64,000 nt of DNA from a virus. This document shows positions 54,403 through 63,778 of the stretch, piece after piece. The DNA is taken from IMG/VR virus record IMGVR_UViG_3300037069_000769, positions 1 through 64,000 of that record; one strand, given 5' to 3'. The position numbers were made by a program, and so were the translations under genes. Position 1 is the first letter of the stretch; every line of letters begins with the position of its first letter. The notes below the pieces were generated by a model. It was not told the origin of the DNA. It searched no databases and saw only the letters and a program-made list of their open reading frames with translations.

Positions 54403-54630
54403 TTGAGTCACACGGCAAGTAGTGAGACAGGTTCATACGTTAAGACTGAGGTGGATCATCTCGGCATTTCGACGTATGAGGAATTGCAGGCTTTCCGTGC
54501 TCTGCCCCGACGGCTGGGTAACATGAACACGGCATTGGCTGCGGTTGCTACTGCTCGAAGAAAGCAGTGGCAGAGTCGTAAGCGGATGAGAAGTGATGCT
54601 CTCCGCTTGTTCCGTGAGGGACAGTTGTAG
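54403..54630 (+). CDS. Hypothetical small protein
   Basis: 75 aa, TTG start but a strong AAAGGGGGTG before it. Basic C-terminal helix (TARRKQWQSRKRMRSDALRL). No family recognised. Confidence 0.55.
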   Translation: MSHTASSETGSYVKTEVDHLGISTYEELQAFRALPRRLGNMNTALAAVATARRKQWQSRKRMRSDALRLFREGQL

Positions 54631-54634
54631 GAAG

Positions 54635-54648
54635 TGCAAACGTTTGCA
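54635..54648. repeat. TGCAAACGTTTGCA dispersed palindrome
   Basis: Perfect copy, intergenic, 31 nt before the ATG at 54680. Confidence 0.95.
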
Positions 54649-54679
54649 CTCCAGTTCTTGAGTTTGGGAGTTTCAAAGC

Positions 54680-55051
54680 ATGGGACATGATTTTTCATTC
54701 GCCGGGGGTATGGGTGACTTCACGGTCACCAAGAGTAACCCTTCGGGCAATATCGTGAAGTTCACGATTACCGACTCGGGACATCTGCTGACCACCAGTA
54801 AGATGATTCGCTCGGTGCTGGAAGACGCCATCGACCAGTTCATCGCCATTGAGCGTGCTGATCTGAACACTAACGGCGACTCTTCCGTGAAGGGTTACGA
54901 TCAGTACGATCCCCGCCATGTCGGTGATGGGTACGGTGCGTTCACTTGGAACTTCGCCGGCAAGTATGCTCAGGTTACCCTGACCGCTCTGACTAACATT
55001 GCGGCCACTGGTACGATCACTGTCAGTATTCCTTACGGGGATACGGTCTAA
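54680..55051 (+). CDS. Hypothetical tail protein
   Basis: 123 aa, position between tail tube and tail chaperone. Strand-rich with M-G-D-F-T-V-T-K and C-terminal V-T-L-T-A-L-T-N-I-A-A-T-G. No recognised family; C-ending codons suggest high expression. Confidence 0.6.
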   Translation: MGHDFSFAGGMGDFTVTKSNPSGNIVKFTITDSGHLLTTSKMIRSVLEDAIDQFIAIERADLNTNGDSSVKGYDQYDPRHVGDGYGAFTWNFAGKYAQVTLTALTNIAATGTITVSIPYGDTV

Positions 55052-55067
55052 CGCAAACTGAGTGGTT

Positions 55068-55081
55068 TGCAAACGTTTGCA
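55068..55081. repeat. TGCAAACGTTTGCA dispersed palindrome
   Basis: Perfect copy, intergenic, 13 nt before the ATG at 55095. Confidence 0.95.
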
Positions 55082-55094
55082 CTGGAGTAAGAGT

Positions 55095-55412
55095 ATGAGC
55101 ACCGATACGATTGATCCTCTCACAAATCAGCCGTCAACCACCTTCCGCACCAAAGATACGGCACAAGCGGCCTTTCTTTGGTGTCGGACAGGTGTGAAAT
55201 TGTTAAGCGTCGAAGGTCAAGGGAAGACTGTGTTCTTCTCGTTTCATGTTCCGTTGGATGAGCGGGACATGACTGCCCTCGTCCTATCTTATGCAAATGG
55301 TGAGACTACGGTCGAGCCCAAACTGTTTGTGCAAAAGCAGAATGATCTCCGTGATCTGATCCACGGCATTCTGAAGATGCCCAAACGTGATACGAAAGAG
55401 GTACGAACATGA
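55095..55412 (+). CDS. Hypothetical tail-region protein
   Basis: 105 aa. Contains V-K-L-L-S-V-E-G-Q-G-K-T-V-F-F-S-F (about 34-50), a two-strand unit, and a helical C terminus. Overlaps the tail chaperone start by 4 nt. Confidence 0.6.
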   Translation: MSTDTIDPLTNQPSTTFRTKDTAQAAFLWCRTGVKLLSVEGQGKTVFFSFHVPLDERDMTALVLSYANGETTVEPKLFVQKQNDLRDLIHGILKMPKRDTKEVRT

Positions 55413-55867
55413 GTATTGAATCCGCAATCAAGGCAGACGTTGAAGCTGTTGGCGGTAAGGTTCTCTCCGAAGCTGAGCGTATGTTCAACTTGGGCGAGAC
55501 CATTGTTACCAAGACTTTGGGCAAAATCACCGTCAAAGAATTGTCGCTTGAGAGTCTGCTCGGAATGAGTCAGTCACTCGTGGCGATTTTAGGGGAAGTC
55601 CAAACCCTTGCGGCAAAGCTCGGCCCGAAAGCTGACCCCTTCGCATGGGTGTCCGCCGTTCTCACTGATCCCAAGCTGATGGACGTGTTGAAGTCCCTCG
55701 CCGCCGCAGCGACTGGGATCGATGTGAGTAAGTTCAACAATCTTCCCATTTCTGATTGGGTGAAGATCGGAACTTCGCTTGCCCATGTGACTGACTTTGC
55801 GGAGATTCAGCAGCTTTTTCAAATGATTCTCCCGACTCTTCAGGCTCTGAAGCCGAGTTCGCCGTAA
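55409..55867 (+). CDS. Tail assembly chaperone (G-type)
   Basis: 152 aa. Helical, located directly before the tape measure, as is usual for the G protein. It is the zero-frame product; the -1 frame is open from 55795 to 56184 and overlaps its end. Confidence 0.68.
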   Translation: MSIESAIKADVEAVGGKVLSEAERMFNLGETIVTKTLGKITVKELSLESLLGMSQSLVAILGEVQTLAAKLGPKADPFAWVSAVLTDPKLMDVLKSLAAAATGIDVSKFNNLPISDWVKIGTSLAHVTDFAEIQQLFQMILPTLQALKPSSP

Positions 55868-56184
55868 ACAATGCGGCTCAACTGGTAGACGAGTTAGCTC
55901 GGGAGTATAGTTGGACTGTTGAATATATTATCAGCAAGTCCTACCATCAGTTAAAAGAGTTGCAGAATCAGATAGAGATACGGCGATACTACGACCGTCG
56001 CCTACTCTGCCTGATCCAAAGAGCATCCTCGGGGATGGCACCCGCTTCTGACATTGAAGGGTTTTTGAATACTCTGAAACCTACCATTAGAGGAAAGAGG
56101 ACGCAACCCTCGCTGGTGCCTGATTTCGAGGGCCCAAGTTTCGTCGATACCGACGGAATTTTCAGCTACAACAGCAAGGGGTGA
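55409..56184 (+). CDS. Tail assembly chaperone G-T fusion by -1 frameshift
   Basis: The downstream frame is exactly -1 relative to the chaperone gene and has no start codon of its own (only a TTG at 55960), yet is open from 55795, upstream of the zero-frame stop at 55865, and continues to 56184. This is the arrangement of lambda gpG-gpGT. The best slip candidate is the T-run 55815-55819 (frame 0 CTT TTT CAA); a canonical heptamer such as GGGAAAG is not present. The product would be about 258 aa. Confidence 0.65.
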
Positions 56185-56187
56185 CTC

Positions 56188-59100
56188 GTGGCGTTCACCG
56201 ACACTTTAGGTCAAGCGGTAATCCGTGTTGTCGCTGACATTAGCGGAGCCCTCAGCGGCCTTCGTGCTCTCGGTGCGGCTGTAAACCAATTTGGAAATAC
56301 CGTGGCCAGCGTTGGTCGCGGTATTTCCTCATTTGGTGCGTCTGCCGCCATTCTCTCAGCATCTTTGACAGGGTTGTTCACTCCTACCATTCTGGACGGT
56401 AGTAAGTTCGAGCAAACCATGTCAGCGGTCAAGGCCGTTGTCGATGATCTCGCAAAAGACATTGGCGATGCTAAAGGTAACTTCGATACCCTGACCGATG
56501 CTGCCCGTGCTTTGGGTAACGGTAAGTACGGCCCTGTTGCCGTCGCCGAAGCTATGAAGTCGTTGGGTCAAGCGGGCCTAACGTCTAGTCAAATCTTGGC
56601 AGGTATCAAACCTGTGCTTGATTTGGCGGCTGCCGGCGAGATGCAACTCGGGGCTGCGGCTGACCATGCTGCCGACTCTATGAATGCGTTCGGTCTGAGA
56701 GCTTCAGACTTGAACCGCGTCGTAGATGCTATGGCGGCTGCTGCTTCTGCTTCGACCATTAACATCAGCGACATGGCGGAGACGTTGAAATACGCCTCCC
56801 CGCTTGCTGCTGCCTTGGGTCAAAGTATTGAAAGCGTGTCCACCGGTATCGGTCTGCTAGGTAATGCAGGCTTGAAAGGTTCGATGGCCGGCACCGGTCT
56901 GGCCCACGTCTTCCAGCAGTTAAGTAAGAAGGCTGACGAAGCTGATGAGATGCTTCGACGATACGGGTCGAGCTTTGCTGCTGTTGATCCGCAGGTTAAA
57001 TCGCTCACTGAGATTGTGTTGGAGTTTCAGCGTGTAGGTGTATCTACTGCTGATATGATGGACTTCTTCGGAGCGTTCGCTGGCCGAGCTATGCTCAGCT
57101 TGAAGAACACTACGACTGAGGCCATTGCCAAAATGACTGAAGCTTTGCAGAACAATCTCGGCTCTGCCGCAGATCAGGCTGCAATCCGACTACAGAACGT
57201 CAGGGGAACATGGGCTGAGTTGCGGTCTGCTTTGCAGAATCTGAACATCGAAGTCTTTAATGCTATGAAGCAGCAGATTTCGGAGGTTCTTAAGACTGCT
57301 ACGCAACTCATTATTAAGTTCCAACTTTGGGCAAGTGAAAACTCCAAAATCGTCGCCACTATTGGCACGGTTGCTGGAGGATTGGCCGCGTTCGCTGCGG
57401 CAGTCGCTGCTGTCGGCGTGCCTCTCGGCGTAACCGTTATGGCCTTGGGTAACCTTGCAGCGGCAGCAGGAACTGTCATTGCAGCCCTCGGAAATATCGA
57501 AGTTGCTATCGGGGCGGGACTTGCTGCGGCCTTTACCGGGTTGCTCATTCCCATCCTAATATCGTTGGGCCAGCACTTCGACGAACTCAAGGAGATTGCA
57601 TCTCTGACATGGACTCAGGGAATTGAGCCCTTTATCGCAGGTATGCAGGAAGGATTTCCTACTGCTCTCGCCGGGGTGCAGGAAGCCTTTAGTGGACTTA
57701 ATACCGCCGTTGGGGGTGCTCTCGGTCATTGGAAGGAAGCCCTTCAGAATCTTGACCCCGCAAAAGTTTCTGACTTTGGCAATCTTTTTGTTCAGATTAT
57801 GGGGCAGATCGCTGAAGCTGTAATTAACGCTTCGACGATCATCGTCAAAAACCTGAAGCTGATCTACGAAGGGTTGAAATTGGTTATCCCCGGATTGGGG
57901 GTAGTGTTCGATCTTTCTGAGAAATTGTTAGGTGAGGCCAGCGGAGGAGCGGCTGAGGTCAAGAAATCCTACGATGAACTCGTAGCAATCTTCGATGAGT
58001 TGAAGCTTCGGGCCGACGCCTTCACTGAGAGTAGTGGGGAACAGGTTGAGAATGCTCGAAAGGTAGTCAAAGAGCAGCAGGAACTCGTCTCACTGTTGGA
58101 GCGTCAAAGCCACCTCAAACCTTCAGAATTTGGGAAGCTTGGGGATTTGATGGATCGTAACCCGAACATGCGGGGCGATCTTGAGAACTCTGTAGATGCT
58201 ACGAAGGCTCAACTCACTAAGGCTGAGCAAGAGCTTGCTAAGGCAAAAGCGGCCCAGCGTGATCTTGCTCCCAATTCCGATCTTTATGCTCAGGCCGGAG
58301 AACGTATCCGTGCTTTGACCGAGGTCGTACGTCGATGGCGGGACACTCTTGCAACTGCTGAACGAAACCTTAAAGACTTCGACAAAGCGTTGGAAGATAA
58401 CCCCGGCATGCTCGATAAGGATGCTGACGGGTTCCGAAAGCTTTCTGCCGAGTTGCGGGAATACGAAGCAGCAATTAACAAAGCTAAAGCTGCTCAAGAG
58501 GCGATGGGCAAGGGTGAGAACAAGTTCCAGCGTGCTGTTGACTCCATTGACGAGCCTAAGCAAACGGGAACGGCTGGCGAGCTTCAAAAAGCTGACCAAC
58601 TTAAGGAGAAAAACGAGGAGATTCTCAAGCAGCGTAGGGAGCAACTCTCTGCGATGATTGAAGGTATGGAAGCTGCTGGAGCGATGAACGACCGGTTTGA
58701 CGATCAGATTAAGAAGCTGAAGGAGCAGCGAGAACTTCACAAGGATAACGCTGAAAAGGTTGCAGAACTCGATAAGCGTTTGAAGGTGTTGAACGATGCT
58801 CAGCAGGCAGCCAACGCTAATCGGATCGAGAGTGAACTCAGGGTTAAGGAATTGCGGGAGGATCGTGATAAAGTAGACGAGCTTCTTATCAAGAATCAGG
58901 CCAATACTGAGGATAAGAAGACTAAGATCATGGAGCAGGCTGAGCAGAAGCGTAAAGCTCACTTGCTCGACCTCGAAGCTGATGCTGCCCGCGAGAAGGG
59001 TAATCACACTCTACAGGCTAAGAAGGAAGCTGAGAAGTTTCTTGAGGAGGAAAAGAAAAAGCTTGACGATTTGTATCAGCTTGACGGCGTAAACGACGCT

Positions 59101-60216
59101 AAGATCACGGCTGAACGTCAAGCGGCTGAGGAGGCTGCTGAACGCAAAGCCCAAGCGATGCGTGAGAAGGGTATCAAGGAAGACGCTCAGGCCAAGAAGA
59201 AAAAGGCTAAGGATGTTCTCGGGGATGCTGAGAAAGCTGCTGAGCAATCACTCGCAAAGCAGGTTCATTCGGTCGAGCAGTTGTACGCCTTGTATCAGGC
59301 CATTGCAGCTATTCGACGGGATCAGGAGCATCGGGCTGAGATGGCTGCTCTGAAAGCATTGGAGTTGGAACGTCAAGCCCAGAATAAAGCGGCTAAGGCT
59401 GTTGCACGTCCTACCGACGCAGTTGCTCAAAACCGTGCCCTTCAGGCTCAGAACGCTGCACGAGTAGCTAAAGCTTTTGCCAGTGCTCGGGCTAATCAAG
59501 CCGGAGTTGAAGACCCGTTTGGGGAAGCATCCGATCTCGGGATGAAAGTCCATGAGAATCAGGTACGGAATTCGGCCCGAGCTGCTGTTAATCTTCGCAA
59601 GACGATTGACGGGGCTCTTGATACTATCTTCTCCCGCTTTGAGGAATTGCAGGAGCGGATTTCCAGCGTAGGAGAAACGCTAGCCACCTCATTCGGGTCT
59701 GACAAGTTTCAGCCCCTTATTGACGGCGTGTACGAGTTACGCGACAATATCATTAACGCTTTGGATAGTATTCAGAACGAATTCACGTTCGCTCCTGAGA
59801 AATGGTCGTCAGCCTTTTTGGCAGCGTGGCAGGGAGCGGCCCAGCAAATCGTCGATGCTGTAATCTCCACGATGGAGCAAATTAAGCATGAGATGGACCC
59901 CGAAACTAAGCATAGCCCTTCACTGGTCGATGTTTGGAATATGAACGTTGATACTGTTCGGGGAGGTATCAATCGAATCGGGTCAGTGCTGTCTAAGTTT
60001 GGCCCGCAAATGTCGGGGCTAAGTTTGGGAACTTTGGTTCACCCCAGACCTCATCCGATGATTGCGGGAGTTCCGACTCAAGTTGGGTCATCTTCGACCA
60101 TTAACGACCATCGAAGTATGACCATGCACGTAAACACCTCGTACGGTCTTGCTGACATGAAGCGTCATGTCGGTAATGTCATCGGGGATGCCTTTGCTGC
60201 CAAGGGAACTCGTTAA
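56188..60216 (+). CDS. Tail tape measure protein
   Basis: 1342 aa, GTG start. TP901-like N-terminal region (about 1-360), two hydrophobic segments (about 386-435 and 440-465), and a long coiled-coil region (about 610-1110) rich in Glu, Lys and Ala. The C terminus holds PHPMIAGVPTQVG. With the usual ~0.15 nm per residue, the tail would be about 200 nm long (inference). It is injected with DNA during infection. Confidence 0.93.
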   Translation: MAFTDTLGQAVIRVVADISGALSGLRALGAAVNQFGNTVASVGRGISSFGASAAILSASLTGLFTPTILDGSKFEQTMSAVKAVVDDLAKDIGDAKGNFDTLTDAARALGNGKYGPVAVAEAMKSLGQAGLTSSQILAGIKPVLDLAAAGEMQLGAAADHAADSMNAFGLRASDLNRVVDAMAAAASASTINISDMAETLKYASPLAAALGQSIESVSTGIGLLGNAGLKGSMAGTGLAHVFQQLSKKADEADEMLRRYGSSFAAVDPQVKSLTEIVLEFQRVGVSTADMMDFFGAFAGRAMLSLKNTTTEAIAKMTEALQNNLGSAADQAAIRLQNVRGTWAELRSALQNLNIEVFNAMKQQISEVLKTATQLIIKFQLWASENSKIVATIGTVAGGLAAFAAAVAAVGVPLGVTVMALGNLAAAAGTVIAALGNIEVAIGAGLAAAFTGLLIPILISLGQHFDELKEIASLTWTQGIEPFIAGMQEGFPTALAGVQEAFSGLNTAVGGALGHWKEALQNLDPAKVSDFGNLFVQIMGQIAEAVINASTIIVKNLKLIYEGLKLVIPGLGVVFDLSEKLLGEASGGAAEVKKSYDELVAIFDELKLRADAFTESSGEQVENARKVVKEQQELVSLLERQSHLKPSEFGKLGDLMDRNPNMRGDLENSVDATKAQLTKAEQELAKAKAAQRDLAPNSDLYAQAGERIRALTEVVRRWRDTLATAERNLKDFDKALEDNPGMLDKDADGFRKLSAELREYEAAINKAKAAQEAMGKGENKFQRAVDSIDEPKQTGTAGELQKADQLKEKNEEILKQRREQLSAMIEGMEAAGAMNDRFDDQIKKLKEQRELHKDNAEKVAELDKRLKVLNDAQQAANANRIESELRVKELREDRDKVDELLIKNQANTEDKKTKIMEQAEQKRKAHLLDLEADAAREKGNHTLQAKKEAEKFLEEEKKKLDDLYQLDGVNDAKITAERQAAEEAAERKAQAMREKGIKEDAQAKKKKAKDVLGDAEKAAEQSLAKQVHSVEQLYALYQAIAAIRRDQEHRAEMAALKALELERQAQNKAAKAVARPTDAVAQNRALQAQNAARVAKAFASARANQAGVEDPFGEASDLGMKVHENQVRNSARAAVNLRKTIDGALDTIFSRFEELQERISSVGETLATSFGSDKFQPLIDGVYELRDNIINALDSIQNEFTFAPEKWSSAFLAAWQGAAQQIVDAVISTMEQIKHEMDPETKHSPSLVDVWNMNVDTVRGGINRIGSVLSKFGPQMSGLSLGTLVHPRPHPMIAGVPTQVGSSSTINDHRSMTMHVNTSYGLADMKRHVGNVIGDAFAAKGTR

Positions 60217-60219
60217 ACT

Positions 60220-60233
60220 TGCAAACGTTTGCA
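60220..60233. repeat. TGCAAACGTTTGCA dispersed palindrome
   Basis: Perfect copy, intergenic, just after the tape measure gene and 25 nt before the ATG at 60259. Confidence 0.95.
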
Positions 60234-60258
60234 AAACTTCAGTTAAGAGTGACGACAC

Positions 60259-60648
60259 ATGACTTGGCCTAAGATTGCTACGCTGAATGGCACTAACCTG
60301 CCCGTTCAGTTTTCATACAAGCCGTACATCCCGAAGAAGCGTAACACCACGACAGCAACTGCTAACGGTGTTGTGATTCAGTACGCGAATCCTCAGATTG
60401 TGCATGGTGAGGGAACTCTTCCTTTCACCATTCCGGGATGTACACCACCGGAGTATCAGACTCTCTGGACCCTGTACAATACCTCAACCCCAACAGGCTA
60501 CACGTTTGTTGGGTATTGGGGAGAAACCCTGACCGTGTATTTCTCCACTTTGGATGAACCCACGGTCAGGAGCAGATTCTTTGACGTTTCAGGAATGCTG
60601 CAAGTATTGAGTATCGATGTAGATTACAATCCCGAGTGTGAGGGGTAA
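60259..60648 (+). CDS. Hypothetical distal tail protein
   Basis: 129 aa, first gene after the tape measure. Strand-rich (PVQFSYKPYIPKKRN; YTFVGYWGETLTVYFST), with an arrangement similar to small distal tail or hub-attachment proteins. No specific family assigned. Confidence 0.55.
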   Translation: MTWPKIATLNGTNLPVQFSYKPYIPKKRNTTTATANGVVIQYANPQIVHGEGTLPFTIPGCTPPEYQTLWTLYNTSTPTGYTFVGYWGETLTVYFSTLDEPTVRSRFFDVSGMLQVLSIDVDYNPECEG

Positions 60649-60650
60649 GC

Positions 60651-63167
60651 ATGGGTTCCGAAGTAAGTCAATATCTGTACAGTTACGCCATCCAGCCTTC
60701 GAGAGATTGGAGGTACGACTACGCACTTGATATTCCGTTGTTAATTGCTCCCCGCAATAATACGAATATGTGCGTAGAAAATATCGACTGGCTGCTTGAC
60801 GGCACTCCGTTTGAGGAAGGTGGGAACAGCGGTATTGACTTGGTGTGGACTTCAGTAACGGGAGCGGAGTATTACATCCTTCAGTGGTGTAACAACTCTA
60901 GCTTCCGTGGGCCTACGTTACGAGCCCTGCAAGTTGCTGACTCCGGCAACCTGTACACAACCTACACGCTGAAGTATATCACCGATGTATGGTACGGTGA
61001 GACCATCTATTGGCGGGTGATTGCGTATAACACTCACGGTGGAGTTGGAGCTAAGTCGGATACTTGGCAGGCCACTTACGACTGTCCCGGAGGTAACAAG
61101 TCTAAGCAGCCTCAAAAGCCGAGCAACAACGACAGTCAAATCTGTGACAAGTTCGGAGTTCGGATTACTCTGGACGGTCCTGAGCATATGATGTGCTGCG
61201 ATAAGCAGATGTACACACTGAATGCTCAGTACTCGTGCACCGCTGATGATGGGGCACCGATCACAATTTATGCTGTGAACTATGCGATCGCTCAGGGATC
61301 GGTAGGCGGCGTATCAATCATTCAGCAGAATGACAAGTTAGTAGTCGTCGAGATTGCGGCCACAGCTACTAACAGCTTTACCCTGACTGCCTCTATTACG
61401 TTCCAAGTCACTACTGACGAAGGGACTAAGTTTTTTACGTGCACCGGGCACAAGAAGATTTACACAGACTGTCTGACAGGTAAGGCCAGTGAAAAACCTT
61501 GGCTGAAGCTTGCGTATTACCCTTTGCCCGGCGTGGTGTTCTACACCGATCCATTCTACTCGGGAGATATGGTAGGCACGGACGACACGATGGACCCCGG
61601 TCTAGCAGTTCCGGGTATTCTTGGTCAGGCTCCTTACTGCGTTTCAAATATCCATGACGGGCTTCTTGCCAGTCTTGGGCAGAATGGGGCATACTCTGTT
61701 GACCTGATTGCCGTCGGTCCAGTAATTGAGATCAATCGAACCTACAATTACTTCTATTACGATAATGGAGGGTGCTCCAGCGGCATCCCTATCGGAGAAC
61801 TCACGTATCAGATCAATGAGGCCCGCGTTCATATTCCGGTAGGATGTGGTCTGTGGTACGATGCTGAGTACGGGCTCCGTGCTGACAAACGTATGGCCGG
61901 TCGAGGATTGGGTTGGGGCTCAGACGCTTGGGGAGCTAGTACGGATCATCGGAGAGACTGTCAGTTAGGCATTCACACTTGTGGAGGATTTTTCGGGTTT
62001 AATACCTACCTAGGTGGTCCCGATGGAGCTTGCGATGGGTGTCCTCCGGGAACCTCTCCCCAAGATTTCGGTATCGGCGAAGCATTGTTTCCGATTGCAA
62101 GCGAGTTGATCGATAACGTATTTCTGGGTAACACTCCCGCACTTCCCAACACTGATCCCGTATCTGCTAGCGGCGGTCCTATTGTCATGGGATGGACTGC
62201 GGCCTCAATGGGCTCGCTGGATAGTACTTGGTGTGGGTCCGGATACGTTCTTGCCCTCAATTACGACTGCTCTTTGAAGGTTACTGCTGGTGCGGGTTGG
62301 GCAAATCAAACCGCTCTTGGAGTAGATACCGACCATCTTGCGGGCAGAGGTCTTCTCACTCAGATAGACGAGCTTTGTGATAAACTGCAAGTTGACTTAG
62401 GTTGCGGTTTGGCCCTTGATGGTAATCAGATTGTCATAAACGGCTCAGACCTTGGAGGTGCGGGCATCGCAGCGGGAAGTGGGTGCTCGTTAAGTGTTAT
62501 CACCGGATGTGGTACTTACATCGATCCAGATACGCACGCTGTCACGTTTAATGGCTCTGACGTAGCTGGAAACGGTCTGGTTGTTGGGGGAACGGGGTGC
62601 TCTCTTGATGTGAATCCCGGTTGCGGTATCTACATTTCAGCCGATCAAGTTACCGTCAAACGTGATGACCTTATTGGGAATGGGTTGAAAGCTGGATACG
62701 GTACGTGTTCGATTGACATTAACTACGGTTGTGGTCTCACCTTGTCCTATGGTGCTCTGATCGTCAATAAGTCAACTTTGGCAGGCAAGGGGCTGCAAGC
62801 TGCGGGCTTATCTTCGTCCTGTGCTCTTGACGTGTTTGTGGGATGCCACCTCACTATTGAGACCGATAACAGTATTGGGGTAAGTACTGACGACGGCTTG
62901 TGTGGTGACGGTCTTACAAATGGAACTAGCGGTTCCTGTGAGAACATTAATATCAATCCCGGATGTGGTTTGAAGATCAGTGGAGGCACGGGAACGGGCG
63001 GAGCTGTAATGGTAGATAACTCTGCTCTTGCCGGTGCCCACCTTGTAACCTCAGGAACTTGTGCTCTTGCTGTGAATGTTACTTCCCAAACTGTAGTTAC
63101 GGGAGTAACCTGTAATGGTGATGGGACGATTACAGTAACTACCGCAACGGTAAATGTCGTGGTGTGA
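60651..63167 (+). CDS. Tail fibre with cysteine/glycine repeats
   Basis: 838 aa. The N-terminal part has a fibronectin-type-III-like domain (about 65-145, W-T-S-V-T-G-A-E-Y-Y-I-L-Q-W). From about residue 395 to 815, roughly eight copies of a ~36-residue unit appear: x-x-G-C-G-L...V-x-x-x-D-L-A-G-x-G-L...C-S-L-D-V. Cys residues at fixed positions in the units may pair. This looks like an extended fibre or host-recognition appendage of the tail tip. Confidence 0.7.
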   Translation: MGSEVSQYLYSYAIQPSRDWRYDYALDIPLLIAPRNNTNMCVENIDWLLDGTPFEEGGNSGIDLVWTSVTGAEYYILQWCNNSSFRGPTLRALQVADSGNLYTTYTLKYITDVWYGETIYWRVIAYNTHGGVGAKSDTWQATYDCPGGNKSKQPQKPSNNDSQICDKFGVRITLDGPEHMMCCDKQMYTLNAQYSCTADDGAPITIYAVNYAIAQGSVGGVSIIQQNDKLVVVEIAATATNSFTLTASITFQVTTDEGTKFFTCTGHKKIYTDCLTGKASEKPWLKLAYYPLPGVVFYTDPFYSGDMVGTDDTMDPGLAVPGILGQAPYCVSNIHDGLLASLGQNGAYSVDLIAVGPVIEINRTYNYFYYDNGGCSSGIPIGELTYQINEARVHIPVGCGLWYDAEYGLRADKRMAGRGLGWGSDAWGASTDHRRDCQLGIHTCGGFFGFNTYLGGPDGACDGCPPGTSPQDFGIGEALFPIASELIDNVFLGNTPALPNTDPVSASGGPIVMGWTAASMGSLDSTWCGSGYVLALNYDCSLKVTAGAGWANQTALGVDTDHLAGRGLLTQIDELCDKLQVDLGCGLALDGNQIVINGSDLGGAGIAAGSGCSLSVITGCGTYIDPDTHAVTFNGSDVAGNGLVVGGTGCSLDVNPGCGIYISADQVTVKRDDLIGNGLKAGYGTCSIDINYGCGLTLSYGALIVNKSTLAGKGLQAAGLSSSCALDVFVGCHLTIETDNSIGVSTDDGLCGDGLTNGTSGSCENININPGCGLKISGGTGTGGAVMVDNSALAGAHLVTSGTCALAVNVTSQTVVTGVTCNGDGTITVTTATVNVVV

Positions 63168-63180
63168 CCTAGCGGGATCA

Positions 63181-63234
63181 CCTCAAATGTGCTACAATAC
63201 CCTGAGTCTCATTTGAGGCTTGGGGTTTTTCTTT
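63181..63234 (+). terminator. Terminator-like hairpin
   Basis: CCTCAAATG (63181-63189) pairs with CATTTGAGG (63210-63218); a T-rich tract (TTTTTCTTTT) starts 8 nt after the stem. Confidence 0.65.
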
Positions 63235-63248
63235 TGCAAACGTTTGCA
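63235..63248. repeat. TGCAAACGTTTGCA dispersed palindrome
   Basis: Perfect copy right after the terminator-like hairpin, 12 nt before the ATG at 63261. Confidence 0.95.
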
Positions 63249-63260
63249 CGGAGTTTAGGT

Positions 63261-63683
63261 ATGCCATCAACAACTTTTGCTTGTGCTTGTTGCGGCGGGG
63301 GCGGCGGGGGATGTTCCGCATGTACCGGAGTCGGGTCTACCTTAACGGTAACTATCAGCAATGCCCCAAACCTAGTTTGCGGCACGTGTAGTGTTATTAC
63401 GACACCTCGTACTGTGACTAAGATTGCAGACTGCGAGTGGGAGTCATCTACGTTTAATACTTGCAGTAGGACTTGGAAGCTGGGGGTGATTGTCTTTACC
63501 TCTGCGGGAGTACGCCACGTCCGAGTATCTCTTACTTGCGTATCAGCGGGATGTTCTGATCTGATCTCGTGGACAACTCCGGCTCCTAATGCGTGTCCTC
63601 CTCAATCCGGCATTCCGGTAGATGGTGGCGGTGGGGGCTCGGCCGCTTGCGACTTCAGTGCTAGCACGGCAGCCGTTGCTTAA
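63261..63683 (+). CDS. Cysteine- and glycine-rich virion-type protein
   Basis: 140 aa. Begins F-A-C-A-C-C-G-G-G-G-G-G-C-S-A-C and has about 14 Cys residues, mostly in C-x-C and C-x-x-C pairs, with Gly runs. This may be a disulfide-rich fibre-tip or appendage protein, continuing the fibre operon. No known family. Confidence 0.6.
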   Translation: MPSTTFACACCGGGGGGCSACTGVGSTLTVTISNAPNLVCGTCSVITTPRTVTKIADCEWESSTFNTCSRTWKLGVIVFTSAGVRHVRVSLTCVSAGCSDLISWTTPAPNACPPQSGIPVDGGGGGSAACDFSASTAAVA

Positions 63684-63701
63684 ACTTTCTCATATTTACT
63701 A

Positions 63702-63730
63702 TTGACACCATGTCAATATATCGTTATAAT
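63702..63730 (+). promoter_or_regulatory. Sigma-70 promoter
   Basis: TTGACA (63702-63707), 17 bp, TATAAT (63725-63730): full consensus, directing transcription out of the window. The -35 region contains the palindrome TTGACACCATGTCAA. Confidence 0.88.
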
Positions 63731-63778
63731 AAACTAACGTTTACACCGTTGGGGGAAAGTATATACATTACTCAACAT

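Noticed and set aside
55960-56184. Independent 74-aa gene before the tape measure
   Set aside because: Its only start is a TTG; the frame is open upstream into the chaperone gene, which fits a -1 frameshift product instead.
58123-59007. 294-aa minus-strand frame in the tape measure region
   Set aside because: Leu/Ser-rich shadow of the Glu/Lys-rich coiled coil on the other strand, without a ribosome site.
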